DNA of 64,000 nucleotides from Tigriopus japonicus (Eukaryota; Arthropoda; Copepoda; Harpacticoida; Harpacticidae), in NCBI GenBank assembly GCA_010645155.1, contig CM021321.1, positions 4,160,105 to 4,224,104 on the forward strand, written 5' to 3'. The translations under genes and the position numbers were made by a program. The notes below the pieces were generated by a model that was not told where the DNA came from, searched no databases, and saw nothing but the letters and a program-made list of their open reading frames with translations. Below, piece by piece: positions 24,886-36,882 of the stretch. Each line of letters opens with the position of its first letter. The stretch's first letter is position 1.

Positions 24886-25062
24886 AAAGCGGATGAACAT
24901 AATCAATCGGCCAATTTAACTTTCAATGTTGAAATAGGCGTAGTGGAACTTTTTATTAACTTAATTAGCACAGTTTTAGAAACCCTGAAATAAATTGCCA
25001 TTTTTTCTAAATCTGTATAAATCCTCAGGTGTTTTTGTCGATTTTAAAGCTCAACGAACTTA

Positions 25063-25160
25063 AGTTGCTGTACCCGGTTTGCTGTTGTGGTCTGTTATAT
25101 TCAGTTTTCCGCAGTACCCAGTTTTTTGTCTGAGCTTGTTCTGTGGTACCCAATTCACAA
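25063..25160 (-). repeat. ~16-bp phrase array, array 3 (complementary orientation)
   Basis: GTACCCGGTTTGC, GTACCCAGTTTTT and GTACCCAATTC recur at about 30 bp spacing, with TCAGTTTTCC between. These are complements of the phrase in arrays 1 and 2. Confidence 0.45.
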
Positions 25161-25174
25161 ACATCATTGCCCGA

Positions 25175-25268
25175 ATTCTGAACTCGTACTTGGAACTTGA
25201 AGTCCTACTTTTTATTAGTAAGTTGGTGCTTGAAGTAAGACTTCAAGTACAAAGTACGAGTTAAGAAT
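25175..25268. repeat. Short hairpin, 29-bp arms
   Basis: Arms 25175-25203 and 25240-25268 pair with about three mismatches around a 36-nt loop; both carry ACTTGAAGT / CTCGTACTT words. A miRNA-like size, but more likely a small inverted-repeat element. Confidence 0.5.
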
Positions 25269-25278
25269 ACCGGCCCAT

Positions 25279-25324
25279 ATCAGGACTAGAGCACTATGTT
25301 ATTATAGTGCTCTAATCAGGACTA
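25279..25324. repeat. Micro-hairpin between direct repeats
   Basis: A perfect 11-bp stem (25287-25297 with 25304-25314, loop GTTATT) is flanked on both sides by ATCAGGACTA (25279-25288 and 25315-25324). This looks like a small insertion with target duplication. Confidence 0.5.
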
Positions 25325-25394
25325 AATATTTCTTTAACTTTTGCTTTCGAGAGAGAAAAGAGAGACAACTTTGTCAGACTACATCAACTTTTAA

Positions 25395-25645
25395 AACCGC
25401 GGTCGGCAACAGTTTCAGTGTTAAGGCTCACCAAATTTGACTTTGTGTTGTTGGGGCCCCACAAATAAATCGTGGTAGGTTCATTGACCCAGATGTCCAC
25501 AATCAAAGACCTTTGGGTAAACGAGACCAGTACCGTGCAAGCTCTTGAGGCCAAGTATTTTGGATTTTCCCCATGGCTCCTGGGTCAACCAATGGCCAAC
25601 CTTGTGCGCACATGTAGGCCTGGGCCCATTGGTTGCCGACCCTTG
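25395..25645 (-). mobile_element. hAT-like non-autonomous element (inverted copy)
   Basis: Starts GGTCGGCAACAG and ends GGTTGCCGACCCTTG. Its interior is the reverse complement of the 15395-15657 element (GGGGCCCCAC..., GTAGGCCTGGGCCCATTGG). About 250 bp, no coding. Confidence 0.6.
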
Positions 25646-25813
25646 TTCTAAGATCTCAGGCACGAACCAAATGCGTTCATTTAAGGAACAACTGACAGGG
25701 AGAGCACACAATCCACAAGCTTGGGAGATACATGTACTACTGCACCACCAAAATTGCACCTTGATACAGAAGTTTGACCTTTTTTAACTTCTCCCAGTAT
25801 GTTTTGGACACTA

Positions 25814-25927
25814 NNNNNNNNNNNNNNNNNNNNNNNNNNNNNNNNNNNNNNNNNNNNNNNNNNNNNNNNNNNNNNNNNNNNNNNNNNNNNNNNNNNNNNN
25901 NNNNNNNNNNNNNNNNNNNNNNNNNNN
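25814..25927. other. Assembly gap (114 N)
   Basis: A run of unknown bases immediately beside the 3' end of a LINE copy, as expected where near-identical repeats broke the assembly. The true length is unknown. Confidence 0.95.
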
Positions 25928-27187
25928 TTAATATAGTTTTAATAATTAAGTTTTTTTATGAAATTTGATCTACCAATGAGTTACTGTTGGCAGATCTATA
26001 CAACCCTTGTATAGTGGGTTGGTCAGGTATAGTTTTTAAAAATTTGTCCAATCCTGTCTTAAATGCTGTTAGAGGATCAGCTCCTACATATTCCCGACGA
26101 AGACAAGTAGGCAACAAGTTGAACAATAAAGGAGCCCGATAAAGAAGAGAGGAAGACTTCATTGATCGAACTAGCATTGATTCCTTAGGATTTGGAGGTG
26201 CTCTCAGAGCGCACGTAAAACCTCTACGATCGCTACAACTGATCACAAATCCTGGGTTAGGACAGAGCCCATGAACGCTCTTGAAAACATACAGCATTAG
26301 ATACCTTTCATACCTTCTCTGACTACTGTAAAGCCCTAACTTCTGGAGCCTCTCCCAATACGAGAGCTCTCTCATTCCTGTGATGTTCCTAGTAAAACAT
26401 TTTTGGACCTGCTCGACCTTTTGCAAACCTGCTGAACTCATTGGAGCCCAAATGGGGAAAGCATATTCAAGATGCGGCTGAACAATCGACTTGTACAGAG
26501 TTAGCATCGCAATACTATCTCTGGACTTGAAAGTGCGATAGATCCAGCCGCACGTTTGAAATGCCTTCCCCACTTTCAACTGGATATGCTCATCAAACTT
26601 TACATCGTCTTGGACGACAACTCCTAAATCCCTCATGGACGCTACCTCCTCAATATCACAAACTCCATTGTCTTTGACCGGAACATCTAATTTTGACGCC
26701 CCATACGTCATTGTGCGGAATTTCATCCCGTTCAATGCCATGTTACTCTCGCCAACCCAAGAGTGGACTTTCTTCAAGTCCTCAACTAAATATTTCGAGT
26801 CCTGACCATTCCTTCCACAAACTAATTTTGTGTCATCAGCATTTGAAGAAATACTGGCTTTTGTTCTAAACTTCTGGAGAGGAGCAATAAAGAGAATAAA
26901 TAAGAGCGGACCTAAAATTGAACCTTGCGGATCACCTGACTTGACATCATTCATGCCACTAAATGATCCTTCAACCTTGACTATTTGCTCCCTATCATTC
27001 ATGAAACTACCAATCCAATTCAGGACCCTGGATCCCAAACTCTTTGAGTTGATCGAGCAAAAGACCATGATCTACCTTATCAAAGGCCTTGGCAAAGTCA
27101 GGATAGACTACATCAACTGACTCGTGACTTTGGGGCCCTTCAATGATTTGCTCAATATGATCAACCAATTGGGTTATTGTACTATTT
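25928..27187 (-). mobile_element. LINE family A, copy 2
   Basis: Minus-strand copy closely related to 44-1608 and the best preserved in the window: one frame is open from 27068 to 25956 (370 codons), covering the RT palm and the full C-terminal region to the family end SNSLVDQIS. The catalytic box has changed from YADD to NADD (SSNADDTK), and the GVPQGS box reads GDPQGS, so the enzyme would be inactive. Upstream, 27069-27187 continues the family but is shifted by a small deletion near 27030. It is cut at 27187, where an oppositely oriented copy begins. Confidence 0.87.
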
Positions 27188-27189
27188 CA

Positions 27190-27715
27190 TAGCATCTTGA
27201 ATATGCCTCACCCATTTGGGCTCCAATGAGTTCGGCAGGTTTGCAAAAGGTCGAGCAGGTTCAAAGATGTTTTACAATGAACATCACAGGAATGAGAGAG
27301 CTCTCTTATTGGGAGAGGCTCCAGAAGTTAGGGTTGTACAGTAGTCAGAGAAGGTATGAAAGGTATCTGATACTGTATGTCTTCAAGAGCATTCATGGGC
27401 TCTGTCCTAACCCAGGCTTTGAGATCAGTTGCAACGATCGTAGAGGTTTTAAGTGCATTCTGAGAGCACCTCCAAATCCAAGGGAATTGAGGCTAGTTCC
27501 ATCAATGAAGTCCTCCTCTCTTCTTTATCGGGCTCCTTTATTGTTCAATTTGTTACCCATTAGTCTTCGTCGGGAATATGTAGGAGCTGATCCTCTAACA
27601 GCATTTAACGCAGGATTAGACAAATTTTTAAATACTATTCCTGATCAACCCATTATACAAGGGTTGTACAGATCTGCCAACAGTAACTCGTTGGTAGACT
27701 AAATATCATATAAAT
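27190..27715 (+). mobile_element. LINE family A, copy 3 (C-terminal fragment, opposite orientation)
   Basis: Plus-strand fragment. The frame 27226-27702 encodes the C-terminal half of the family protein (MSSAGLQKVEQVQRCF to SNSLVD), ending in a stop. A tail continues to about 27760 and matches the 3' tail of copy 1. It is the mirror image of 25956-26470 in copy 2. Confidence 0.85.
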
Positions 27716-28323
27716 GTTGGTTTTATGTAGTAAGGATAGTGATTAACTTTCTGTGCAAGGAATCCCATTTCTTGGAGCGGTAATAAAAATCCACAACTCA
27801 CAAAAAAAAGAAAAAATCCTTCAATTTGGTCAACAAGGTGTTGGTTATCGCTCTGGGTCAAAATTTTAGTACATCAGTGGAGCAAACAGTCTTTGAATGG
27901 CTTCTTTTAGATCGAAGAAGGCAAACTTTTAGCACGTAATAAATATTCTACGAGTGTTAAGTGGGATTATAGTTTTCTGCATATTTTCTTCTTGTACGTT
28001 TTTGTCAATCTGTGTTTTAAGTTCAAATCTAATGCAAAAGAGACCAAATCAAGAATGATTAAGCTCTAGACATAACTCTCTTCCCTGAAAATCCATGCAA
28101 CATTAAAGGAATCTCCTACACTTATCAAGAGCATAATTTTAGATTTCAACTTTCAAATGGAATTGAAATAATAAACTTAGTTACAAATAAAAGGCTCATG
28201 TAACACCAATAGCTCCTCTTTTCAATTACATAAAGTGTATTTGACATATTACACGTAGTTTTTAACTGAATCATGACAGGGTATTGAGTCTTTGGTTGCT
28301 TTGAATACACTCAAGAGGCTTTC
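27716..28323. other. 3' flank of the TMEM45-like gene
   Basis: LINE tail, then AT-rich sequence likely to include the 3' UTR of the - strand gene. No other feature was recognised. Confidence 0.4.
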
Positions 28324-31300
28324 TCATATCAAACTACTTTCTTTGCCTTTGAACGAAGCCTGAAGATTGGCTTCCCGAGCAATAGTTCGGTAATCCTCAC
28401 TGACGATAACGTTATCCCGAGGTAACGCTTCCACAATCATGGGTCTTGATTGGCCCATTGTAGCCCCATCACGAGGGCGGAACCCATCCAAATCTTGAGG
28501 GTGGTGTATTCCTTGGGCTTGATAGCTTTCCAATTCCTTTTGAGTGGCCGAAGAAGCCCGACTCAACTCCTCCACGGGCTGAAATTGATGCGGATAGTTG
28601 TATCGATGATGCTTGGCCGCCTCAATATCTGACCCATTCATTGGGGGTGGGGCTGGTAACTTTTTGGTTTGCATGTAGCTATAAGGCTGTTGGGCTGGCT
28701 TCAAATTGGTCATTGACGGCGGGCTTGGCGACGCATTGGTTTGAACCGTGGCGGGAGAGTTAAAAGAGTTCGATCGAGGGGTGGATGCGTTGGAAAGGAT
28801 GTTGGCTGGTGCCAAGCATCCGAAGCAATCAAAGGTTTCGGAAAGAGCCACTTGCTTCGAGAGCAAGAGACAACCCACGAAGAGGATAAAATTTCCAGCC
28901 ACGTGCCAACTGAAGAGGATGGACACCCACTCTAATGAGTCAGGATAGGTTTGCGCGGGCGAGGATCCTCTTCCCTGAAAGAAAGAATGTCAATGTTAGA
29001 GAGTCACGCAATTTGTGAATCATAGAGTCCGGAATTTCCATTGCCATAAACAGTCTCAAAAGTTAAGAAAATGTTTTCAAAATGCAAAAATTTACCAATA
29101 AATACATGTGACAAAGGTTAGAGGAAACCCAACTTTCTCTATTCACTACGATTGTTTGGGTATTGCATATTTGCCTTTGTTTGATCGTGTAAATGATTTT
29201 AAAGCAGGGGCATTGTGGAGCACTTCATTTCCTCCAATAGACAAAGTTGTTTTTTGGTAAGAAAGAGATGGGCCTTTTGTTGACTTTCTTTGTTATTTTG
29301 TGGATTTTGCATCTTTCACGTCAATATTCGGCACAAAGTTCGCAAAACCTGCTTATGTAGGTGTGCCTTCACCAAACAAAGTAGTGGGATTGGAAGTTTA
29401 AGAAAAAAAATGGTAAAGAAACAATTTTCCGAACGTTTGAGTGCAAAGTTAAAAACGATCCAGAAGCACTTTTTCGGTTTGCTCTTTCGTCTCGACAAAT
29501 TTGATCTCACCGCGGAAAGTTGGCAATCATGCAAGTAATCTGTTTTCAACTACGGGGTTTAGCCACTTGCCAAAACTTGGGTGCCAGATGAAAAAAAAAA
29601 CCACAAATGTTCAAAACATTGACATGACGTTTTCCATCAGCTCTTCTCCGTCTATTTGTAATCTCGTAAATGATTCAAACCTGCGCTCGTTTACATATTT
29701 CTCATTGGAACACAATCAATCCATCCTACGTAATTTGTAATTACCCGTCTCGATAGCCTACTCAATCTCTGGAGCCCTCTTCGTCCAAAGGTATCGAGAT
29801 AAACGAAATAGGCTCATGTTGGCACGCCAAATAAGCAATTCAAGTCCAAGTTTCGAATCTCAATGAAGGCCTCTCGACATTGAGTAGCCTTAGGCAAATC
29901 ATCATCATCGCCATTGTCGCCCACGGCTACTCTCCAAAAATTGAAATTTGCCAATTTTAGACGTTCAACTCTCTCGTACTTACTGTTTGAGACAAGAACT
30001 ACTGAATTTCACTGGACTAGGAGGCTAACAAAAAGAATCGTGATCTCGTGTAGGAACTAAGCAATCGCGTTTTTCTGCTTGGTTGACTTAAATTTGTATT
30101 TCAATTCTCAGCTTAATCGAACGTCGGAGTCAAATAATAGCCTCTCTTAAAGTTCAGCGCAAATCCTACCGAGGTTGAATGAATTAGCCATTTTCTGGTA
30201 AATGTTTTACCACAAAAGGGCGAACTCATTCATTCTATGCTCTCTTCAGACCTTAAGTTTGAGAAGGCATAACTTTTCACTCCGTCAATCGGTTGAGCTA
30301 AAAATCAAAATACGTAGTCTACTGAACATAAGCCAGGCCTCTTTTGCATAATAACACAATAGAACTAATCTTACAGGAAATCATAATTCTCATTGTTTGC
30401 CTCCCACTCCAGAAATTCAGTGCTTCTTGTTTGAGGCGACCAATGTGGGAAGGAAGAGAAAGAAATGTTTGAATGGAAAATGAAACTCGAGTTAGCGAGT
30501 TGAGTCGCCAGACGAGTTGACTTTTTTTGTTGTTGACGTAATGGATGAGAATGTTTTTGCTCTTGGCTCTGATATTGGAAGCAAAGTTCAAGATGTGCCC
30601 CGTTCGCTCATCAGTCGTCCATCGTCACAAACCGCAAGAAAAAAGACGGTTAAATTTATGAATGAGGATCAATTCAACCAATGATGGAAGACTGATGATA
30701 GAAAAGAACCGTGATATTAGTTGTCACATTGGAAGAGACGAGACCTAGATCGTGAGACGTGATTGGGTCAAATCATTTGAGACAGAGACAAACGGGTCAA
30801 ATTTCTTGTACATCGAGCACCGTAGAACGCATGTTCCCATTTTAATGTAAAAAGACAAAAAAGTATTGCAAAAGTTATGTGGGAAAACAGATGGTTCTCT
30901 TAGGTCAATATTTGCCGAATGTCTCAGAAAAAAGCGAACACCGACGCGTAAAAAAATGAGATGACATGTCTAAAATCAATTGTATGAGCAAAATAAATTA
31001 ATTGCCTTTTAAAAGGACATCTTAAAAATGTTCATTCTAATTATTCATTCGACTGCAAGATTAAATGTTTTGTGTTTGTGTTTGCGAATGCATGGTTCAA
31101 GCATACTTGGACAAATAAATGACTTCCACCATTTTTTCAGCCTTTTCAACGCGCTCAGGCTTCTTTTTTGAGTTTATATGGATGTTAGTTTCTACATAGT
31201 AGATTTTTAAGCAAAACTTTAGTTAAATTGTGCCTTAACAGGCTGAAAATGTGTTTGAAGCCAATTTTGGAAGCATGTTTGAAGCATGCCTTGACTCAGA

Positions 31301-33888
31301 CAAAACAAACGAGCTTGACATTGATTTTTGGCCCAATCGTAGTCTAGAATTCCAGGATTAATTCAAGCCAAAAACTTATGAATTACAAATAATTACGATA
31401 AAAGCAAACGTTTCTTTACAGTTTTCGGTTCTTTGATTAATGTCAATCCACCATTAGTCTACATCATAACACTCAGTTAGATCTAAAAAAAGGAATGACC
31501 TCAAAAGCTGCTATTTTTTCTTGCTCCTAAGACAAGAGAGCAACTACGATAAAAAGATTGTTACCTTGTAATCAAACTATGGCGAATTTCATGAATATTT
31601 TTGTAGAGTTCGAGTTCGTTTTTGAAGGTTCGTGATGAAAATCACACAGAATATGACAATTACATCGTCCTATATTTGCTTACCTGCATAATGCACCCAC
31701 CATGGATTAGCCAAGTGCCTTGAAGGATGCAAAGATAGGCCCGCGAAAATTTAACGAGACGGTTGTCGTACAAAACCTGAAATTCAAAGAAAAAAAATGT
31801 GGAGGAGGAAATCAGTTTTCGCTTTCACAAGATTTATATTCCGAGCTTCCACGTTATCATTAGAGGCAATTTACTCGTCATTTTGATCTTTCGCCACATT
31901 CTTTCCGAGACAAAGTCCATTCATCATAGTCAAATCAGGTATTAATGGTGGGTTTGCTCGTCTCGTATTGTGAGGGAGACGTATCGGTTTCTGATCTCAA
32001 GACTTTACTGAATAGTAATAATTGAAAAAAAAAGATTGTGAAGTGAACATGGGCACCAGATTTTGCAAGAGTCTCGAAGCAAAATATTCGTCGAATTGTT
32101 CAACCTCGACGCTCAAATGAGAGTTCCCAGCCAATCTCTGTCAATCTTCATGTGTGTCGAGACACTCAACATTTTCAAGAGCACTTCACCACCACCAATT
32201 TTTGTCTTGACAAAAAACCTGGGGAATTGTCACATCAGCAGTTGTTTATCTACATTTCAATCACATCTATTTTAGCGTGGAGGTGGAACCACTTCGCATT
32301 TGATCTTCCTGGGTTTACTCCCACCATGCTCTGATAATTTCATGATGAGGGTCAATCAATGGGTGAAGAGTTTTAAATGCATATTGCGCAGTAGTTTAAA
32401 ATGTGGGGGTTTGTTGCCAGGAAATGTCATTTGGAAGTCCAATAGCAGGATGGGCGTTGCCCAGGGTAATATTCTATTCATGCTTTGACCGTCCGACTTT
32501 TTTCCAATCAGGTGGATGAACTCTCTTTGTTTTTATTCATGATTGAGAGATATGCCGGAAAGTGGCGTTAATTAACACGAATGTCAACCAATTCCAAAAC
32601 TCGTCTTTGTTGATGGTAGTGATGGTCTGAATAACTTTAGGGTTTGAGATGGCACGTGAAGTGTTTTGGGGATTTTTTTTTCTTTCTTTCCAAGAAACAC
32701 ATTTGTTTCTTATGTTTTATTTAATATAAATGAAAATAAAATCAATCCATTCTCTTCTCAAAGTTTTGGTTTTGGTATTTTCAGTTTTGGTTTTCAGTTC
32801 TTTTTGGTTCGACATTGGTGAAAAAATAATGGGTTCACAAATGATTTAACGACGTTTATGAAACTTTCCATATTACTTATAACATACCTAAGTTTTTAAA
32901 TTTATAGCAAAATGGTTCACGTTATTTTTATTGGGGCGGAGTTCTTTCCAAAGAAAAAGGTATTTCGTCTTCAAAAAAAGAGCAGAAGAAGCAAACAACA
33001 CGGCAAATCAACACAAACATTGTTTTTGGTATCGAGATTTTGGGTTTGTATTATAAAAGTTTTGATAGCGGTTTAAGCTTAAACTCAACTTAAGAAAACT
33101 GACCTCAAAAATACTTAAATATACCTTCAACATTTTGGGGTTAAAACCTGCCAAAAAGGCCTATTCAAAAAGGTAACCAAGAGAGAGGTCTTGGATAAAT
33201 CACCCCAATTTAAATCCCTCGTTAATCAAATCGATCTTCAAGAGCAACTCATGTCATTTAATCAAAGAAAAGTAAGATAGGTCTTTGACGTTACCTCAAG
33301 CACGCAAGCGACGGAGCAAGCAAAAATTGCCATTATGAGGAGGACATGGATTTGCTGCTCGATATATCTTTCAAATCGAAGTCTCATTGCATACAGGATG
33401 CCTTCCACAATAAATGACAGGCTCAGGCTCATGCTCTGAATACCCTCGGGAAGGATTGAATAACCACAATAATACACCAGGATGTCCACCAGACCAGACA
33501 AAGCAAAGAACAGGTAGATGGTGGCATATCGGATATTGGTAACGTATTCACTGTCCTGTTGTTGGGGTGCAGCTACAATCACGGACACCATGATACCCAA
33601 ACCGGTCAAGATCAGTTTCACAATTCCTTCCCAAGGAAGGGAAAAGGCTGCCTTGCAACAAGATCCTTTCCTTTTGGGTGGAACAGGCAATCCCAGGATC
33701 TGAAATTCCGACACAATCACTTGTTGGGTCCATTCCCAGACCAATTGTGAGGCCCAACGCAGCCCTAAGATCGAGAAAATCGCTCCGGGGAGAATATAAC
33801 CCACGAAATGATGCATAGCTTCGGCATTCAAATAGGACACTTCATAGGACTTCAAACTGCAATGCCAACACGCACTACTGGAGTTCAT
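28324..33888 (-). CDS. TMEM45/DUF716 family multi-pass membrane protein
   Basis: Three exons on -: 33888-33295, 31776-31684, 28974-28324, all phase 0 with GT/AG ends; 445 aa. The start has a CACCATG context. The family core is clear: HHFVGYILPGAIFSILGLRW near the N-terminus, then ATIYLFFALSGLVDIL, FIVEGILY, EQQIHVLLIMAIFACSVACVLEV, the short middle exon with CILQGTWLIHGG, and LFSWHVAGNFILFVGCLLL in exon 3. This gives about seven hydrophobic helices. Vertebrate TMEM45A/B are about 275 aa; here a C-terminal tail of about 165 residues follows, rich in Ser, Pro, Asn and Gln (LPAPPPMNGSD), probably cytosolic and disordered. Biochemical function of the family is not settled. Introns are 1.5 and 2.7 kb. 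Confidence 0.88.
28975..31683 (-). other. Large second intron of the TMEM45-like gene
   Basis: 2.7 kb between the donor at 31683 and the acceptor at 28975 (TTTCTTTCAG). No repeats of the families listed elsewhere and no nested gene were recognised. Confidence 0.7.
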
Positions 33889-35697
33889 GGTGAATAAAAG
33901 ACCTTCGTCATGCTCTCGGCTAATACTTGTTTTCTCACAGTTTCCACGTTATTAATCTCTGGCGAGTGGGAAACGAGCGTAACGATCCGAGATCTCCACT
34001 CCACGACTTCCGTTCAACGACTGAACGCTCTCAAAGCTGACGGAGCTTCTCCATAGCCTGTGGAGTGTACTACTTGAATGAATCCAATGTAGCAGGGTAC
34101 TGTCGAAGTTGGGGTCGGTTTCCCGTGCTTTTTTGAAAGGAATACAGAAAGAAAGAAGAGCTCGCTCAGCGTGAACTTGTGGAGAACTGAAGAGGGATTG
34201 TTGAGTGGAGGTGACTCGCCAATATCTACAATGTATCTGAACTTTGCACGCTACCACAAAATGATCCTCAAATTGACAATGACAATTGGATCGGGTTTGC
34301 ATCGAGAGTCCAAATGACTGTTTTGCGAAATACTGTCCATGGATGGAAGCAAGGGAAAGTACATTTGTTTGGAGACATGAATTTTTAAAGGATATCTTAG
34401 AGTTCACCAACAATGATATACTAGGAAATGTAGATGCTTACTGAATCCACATACAGTACTTTCATAGCGACAACAATTCATGAATAACAAAAAAAGGGGA
34501 CACCAAAAGTGAAGAAAGTAAAAATGATAATTGAAATTAGTGTGTACATAAATAACATATAAAACGAAGACTTTTAAACTAACCAAGTCATTTGAACCAA
34601 ATCATTGTGGCCTCGTCAATAAACTATATCTTACTTGTCACCTCATTTCAAACTTGAGTAGTGAACAATCCTTTTTTTGATTTAGTATCCCTCATTGAGT
34701 GACAAAGTTCAACGAGAGAACATGGAAGGAAGCCACAAATCAAATTTGCCGCAAGCAGTCTCAAGCGCAATCAAAAGGTCAACTCTCTGACTGACTGTGG
34801 GAGCCCTTAAAAAAGTTTCAATATCTGCCCTGCAGAGCGTACCATTCATCTTCGTCCGCTTTCAATTTTCAAATTTGACATGGCTCTTGATGGTACCCTT
34901 GATGTCCCAATGAAGAAATTTGTTGTTTTTGCCACGACTCCCCGTTGCTCAACTATTTTGTTTACCGTGGCTCAACATCATTTAGCGTCCTCTTCCAAAC
35001 AAACGGATGATAGCATTGCTCCTTGCAGCACTCCATCCTCCAAAAAAACATTCCGAGCTTGAACGGCTTATCTGGAAACGATAATTATTAAGATTTCAAC
35101 CATCGATTTTGAGATGGGTTTCGCCATTTTTCATCTTGTGCGCAGGAAATGGGCTCGAGCGCATCTTTTGAGCAATTCCAACAGGGCGGAGTCCGTAGTC
35201 GCTTTGCTCCAGGTTGAATTACTCGTCGATTAGACAGAGTACCTGTATTCGGGTGAGAAGGCTTTAAACCCAACTCGCTTCAAGTCCAGACGTTTGACCC
35301 TCAGCCAACTCGAATTTCGGGTCGACTGGAGAGTTTCTCGGTTTTGATGGCGAGATAACTGAACTTGAGAGATAATTGTTGTGCTCACGAGAGCAAGAGA
35401 TGTCTGCAGAGAGAGGGAGATGGACGGAATGGAATCCTTTCAAAGGAGGCGAGCATCACCTGACACTTAATGATACTCATAAAGTGGCAATTTTCTCTTG
35501 TGCCCATGAGGCTCGTCGTGTATGTAGTACGTCGAACACTTTCATGCTTGGGTGTAAACTTGAGACCTAGAAGTAAACAGTGTTCATCTCGGTGGGAATT
35601 GTAAGTCAAACGGAAAACGACATGGCGAACAAATCTATATCTTTTTGGTGATTAATGGCTAAAGAGATTGACAATATTATCATTAATACGCGATGTA
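33889..35697. other. Intergenic region upstream of the TMEM45-like gene
   Basis: Expected to hold the TMEM45 promoter. Open frames at 34413-33952 (-) and 34880-35062 (+) have no recognisable similarity and are not called. Confidence 0.4.
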
Positions 35698-36383
35698 TCA
35701 GACATTTTCTTGGTCACAGAAAGAGTAAGAAACGTGGTATGGGTGTAAGAGCTTATGGCAGATTTTGCACACGCAATTGTCCATGGGTTTCATTTGAAAT
35801 TCATTCCTACTGCACGTCAAGCAATGGTCACAGTCTAAAATTTCCTTCATTATTGATCGTCTGTAAATCCCATTCATGGGAATAGAGTAAATTACTCTGC
35901 TTCTCCAGAATGTGGACGGAATAGAAGCGAAGGGAAGGGGATGACTTGGGGATGAAATTTGATCGAACAGGGACAGACGAAGTCCTACATATCCCGCCCC
36001 CAGTTTTATTGTTGTGACTCGGTCGATTGTCGTGTTCTTGAGCCAGATTTCTAAAGGATAGGTGGAGGTGATAAAATGAACAATTTTGAACAGCGTTGTT
36101 AGCGGCGAATGGTAGTCCCAAATACCTTTTGAGGTATTTTGAGAACACTTCATTAGTAGATTCCCAAACACCTTTCGCAATTGATCCTGCCAGCCATACT
36201 GGCAAGGCGTGTTCGTAAGTCGGTAGTATGAAAGTTTGGAAAGCCCGTAGCACTATAGGGAGTGGGAGGTCTCGCAGTCGGAGACCATGGAACAGGAAAC
36301 CAATTTTTGCTCTCGCTTTCAGATTCAATTCCCAGATTCAGGTTCAGGTGAGCCGAGAACGCCATTTGTGATGAGAAGGTCAT
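35698..36383 (-). mobile_element. LINE family C, copy 2 (post-RT and C-terminal region)
   Basis: Minus-strand frames 36383/36328-35828 and 36180-35698 encode the region after the RT palm (SAHLNLNLGIESE, LPLPIVLRAFQTFILPTYEHALPVW), then YLKRYLGLPFAANN and the stretch shared with 3850-4285. It ends with a Cys/His-rich tail (CDHCLTCSRNEF ... CKICHKLLHPYH). At least one frameshift near 36100 breaks it. No RT palm was found, so it is 5'-truncated. Confidence 0.75.
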
Positions 36384-36882
36384 CCCAAGGTATCAACCCC
36401 GTTGACCCTCTCAAGTGGCCTTTCGTCAAAGGCGAGCGAACATAGCGGGAGCCGGCCTTTGTGGAAAACTAGAACCTTTTCTATCATTCTACAATATCAA
36501 TTGCCCAAGTGGTTCGTTGTGTGGATAGAACAAAGAGAAGTGGAGAGGATGACCAAAATAGGGTGACAGGTTGACTGTTTGGAACAGAACTTCTCTGAGG
36601 CTTGCAACTGAAATTTGCTCCAAAGATTGATCAACCCATGAGATCAAAAGAAAATGGGGGTTTGTTTGTTGTTTGTTTGTTGAGGAGTCAGAACGCAGCT
36701 TCGCAGCTGCGATCTGATAGAGGTTGTCCGCCATATGGGGATATTGCCGCTCCACTTGGACAAGCTAACAAGCAAGCATTAATTGTTACCTCACACTCGG
36801 GAATGACCCCAGGTTCGCCCATTTAAGCCGTCAAGGGCCGTGACTTCTCCATGTAACTTAATACCACAGGTCACTAGGACTC

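Noticed and set aside
25928..27715. Twin-primed single LINE insertion
   Set aside because: Both segments contain the same C-terminal region, whereas twin priming splits one copy; two insertions or a duplication fit better.
33952..34413. 153-codon - frame
   Set aside because: No family resemblance, no signal peptide or domain, biased composition; likely chance or 5' flank of TMEM45.
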